Assembly (NCBI GenBank): GCA_013151875.1
Contig: JAADHL010000062.1
Location: 3,909 to 11,559, forward strand
Direction of reading: 5' to 3'
Source of the DNA: Deltaproteobacteria bacterium
GTDB lineage: Bacteria; Myxococcota_A; UBA9042; DTJE01
Length of the DNA: 7,651 bases
The stretch's first letter is position 1. Each line of letters opens with the position of its first letter. The position numbers and the translations under genes are program-made. The notes under the pieces were generated by a model. It saw only the letters and a program-made list of their open reading frames with translations. It did no database searches and was not told the origin of the DNA. Below are positions 6,777 to 7,651 of this stretch, piece after piece.

Positions 6777-7651
6777 ATGAAACGAAACGCGCTGATTCCG
6801 CTTGTGACGCTGGCCCTTGCCTGCGGTGTCGAAGAAGGCGCCGACGTGCAGCAGTACGACCACACGATCCAGCCGACCGATGACGCCGGTTCCGCGACCA
6901 ACGATCTCGGGGCAGACTTTCCCTTCGATGCCATCGATCTGTCGTACGATTTCACGCCGATGCCGGACGTCCTCGCTGATTCGGCCGACAAGGACGTTTT
7001 GCCACAGGACTCCATGGACGCCGCCGACTCGACACTTGATTCATACGATTCGCCGTCCGATAAGGGCCATGAGGACATCACGACGCCACCCCTGGATTCG
7101 GACGGGGACGGCGTGGCCGATTTCTTCGATAATTGTCCTTTCGACAAGAACCCGGACCAGGCGGACCTCGATGGGGACGACCTGGGTGACGCATGCGATG
7201 ACGACAAGGACGGCGACGCCATTCCCAACGCCGCCGACCTCTGGCCCGAGAATCCGGACCTCCCCGGCAAGGCCCTTCCCAACACGGTTTACGCCCACAC
7301 CAGCAAGGTCCTTTATTCGATGGACGTCAAGACCCTGCAACTGACCAAGACGGGCAGTTTCAGTTGGCCGGCGGACGGCGGCGGTCATCAAATGACGGAC
7401 GTGGCCCTGGACCGATATGGTGTGCTGTACGGGGTCACCTTCGACCGCCTGTACACCTGTCATCCCCTGACGGTCGTTTGCAAGAATCTTGGCGAACTGC
7501 CCAAGAGCTTCAACGGTCTGACCCTGGTTCCGGCGGGCACGGTCCTGCCGGATTCAGACGCGCTCATCGGCATCGCGAATGACGGGGGCTGGTACCGGCT
7601 GGACTTCAAGATCCCCCCTGTCCAGGCCACATCGCTGGGCGCCTACGGCTA
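6777..7651 (+). CDS. Acidic surface lipoprotein with thrombospondin type 3 repeats and propeller-like region (cut at right edge)
   Basis: The first 291 codons of an open frame that runs off the window; specific function not recognised. The signal is Met-Lys-Arg-Asn, hydrophobic 5-15, then Ala15-Cys16-Gly17. Residues about 21-105 form a low-complexity acidic linker with about 20 Asp in 85 residues and no Arg. Residues 107-148 are thrombospondin type 3 calcium-binding repeats: DSDGDGVAD, then DNCP (Cys120) and DLDGDDLGDACDDDKDGD (Cys140), where the two Cys would form the usual disulfide. From about 170 the sequence turns to short beta-rich units such as KVLYSMDVKTLQLTKTG and VALDRYGVLYGVTFDRLYTC, resembling one or two blades of a beta-propeller; Cys228 and Cys235 may pair. 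Proteins with this acidic-linker, TSP3 and propeller-like plan are frequent at the surface of myxobacteria-like organisms (general knowledge). The ATG at 6777 has AAGGTG eight bases upstream. Probably co-transcribed with the GH3 gene. Confidence 0.85.
   Translation, partial: MKRNALIPLVTLALACGVEEGADVQQYDHTIQPTDDAGSATNDLGADFPFDAIDLSYDFTPMPDVLADSADKDVLPQDSMDAADSTLDSYDSPSDKGHEDITTPPLDSDGDGVADFFDNCPFDKNPDQADLDGDDLGDACDDDKDGDAIPNAADLWPENPDLPGKALPNTVYAHTSKVLYSMDVKTLQLTKTGSFSWPADGGGHQMTDVALDRYGVLYGVTFDRLYTCHPLTVVCKNLGELPKSFNGLTLVPAGTVLPDSDALIGIANDGGWYRLDFKIPPVQATSLGAYG

Overview
The window is a 7.65 kb piece of GC-rich bacterial DNA holding four protein genes and one divergent intergenic region. No RNA gene, insertion sequence, CRISPR array or phage gene was seen. 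Three genes carry lipoprotein-type signal peptides, two of them with eukaryote-looking extracellular modules (a six-cysteine EGF-like tail and thrombospondin type 3 calcium-binding repeats). That style is common in Myxococcota, Bradymonadota and related former Deltaproteobacteria, so a Gram-negative from that broad group is the best guess. This is inference from protein style only.

Left part (1-1016, minus strand): a 3'-truncated gene for a lysine 2,3-aminomutase (KamA/AblA family radical SAM enzyme). It has the radical-SAM cluster CxxxCxxC and both Asp residues that read the substrate lysine side chain. The window edge cuts it just inside the DAPGGGGK-type PLP motif, so the PLP lysine lies outside.

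Middle (1017-1258): a 242 bp divergent intergenic region. It has an AT-rich patch with an imperfect inverted repeat overlapping a plausible kamA promoter, and a ribosome binding site for kamA.

Right part (1259-7651, plus strand): three head-to-tail genes with gaps of 47 and 32 bp, probably one transcription unit. They are (1) a lipoprotein of about 1163 residues with a glycosidase-like barrel, a GH42-like middle domain and a large helical C-terminal region, not assignable to a named family; (2) a 648-residue GH3 beta-N-acetylhexosaminidase-like lipoprotein with an altered catalytic loop and an EGF-like tail; (3) the start of an acidic, TSP3-containing surface lipoprotein with a propeller-like region, cut by the right edge. 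All three share an Ala-Cys-Gly lipidation site with no Asp after the Cys, which suggests anchoring in the outer membrane.

The reading I favour is a surface-exposed or periplasmic glycan-processing set (two glycosidase-like lipoproteins plus a calcium-binding surface protein) next to an unrelated beta-lysine gene. The most interesting items are the unassigned large lipoprotein and the GH3 enzyme whose usual Asp-Ser/Thr-His dyad reads Asn-Thr-His.
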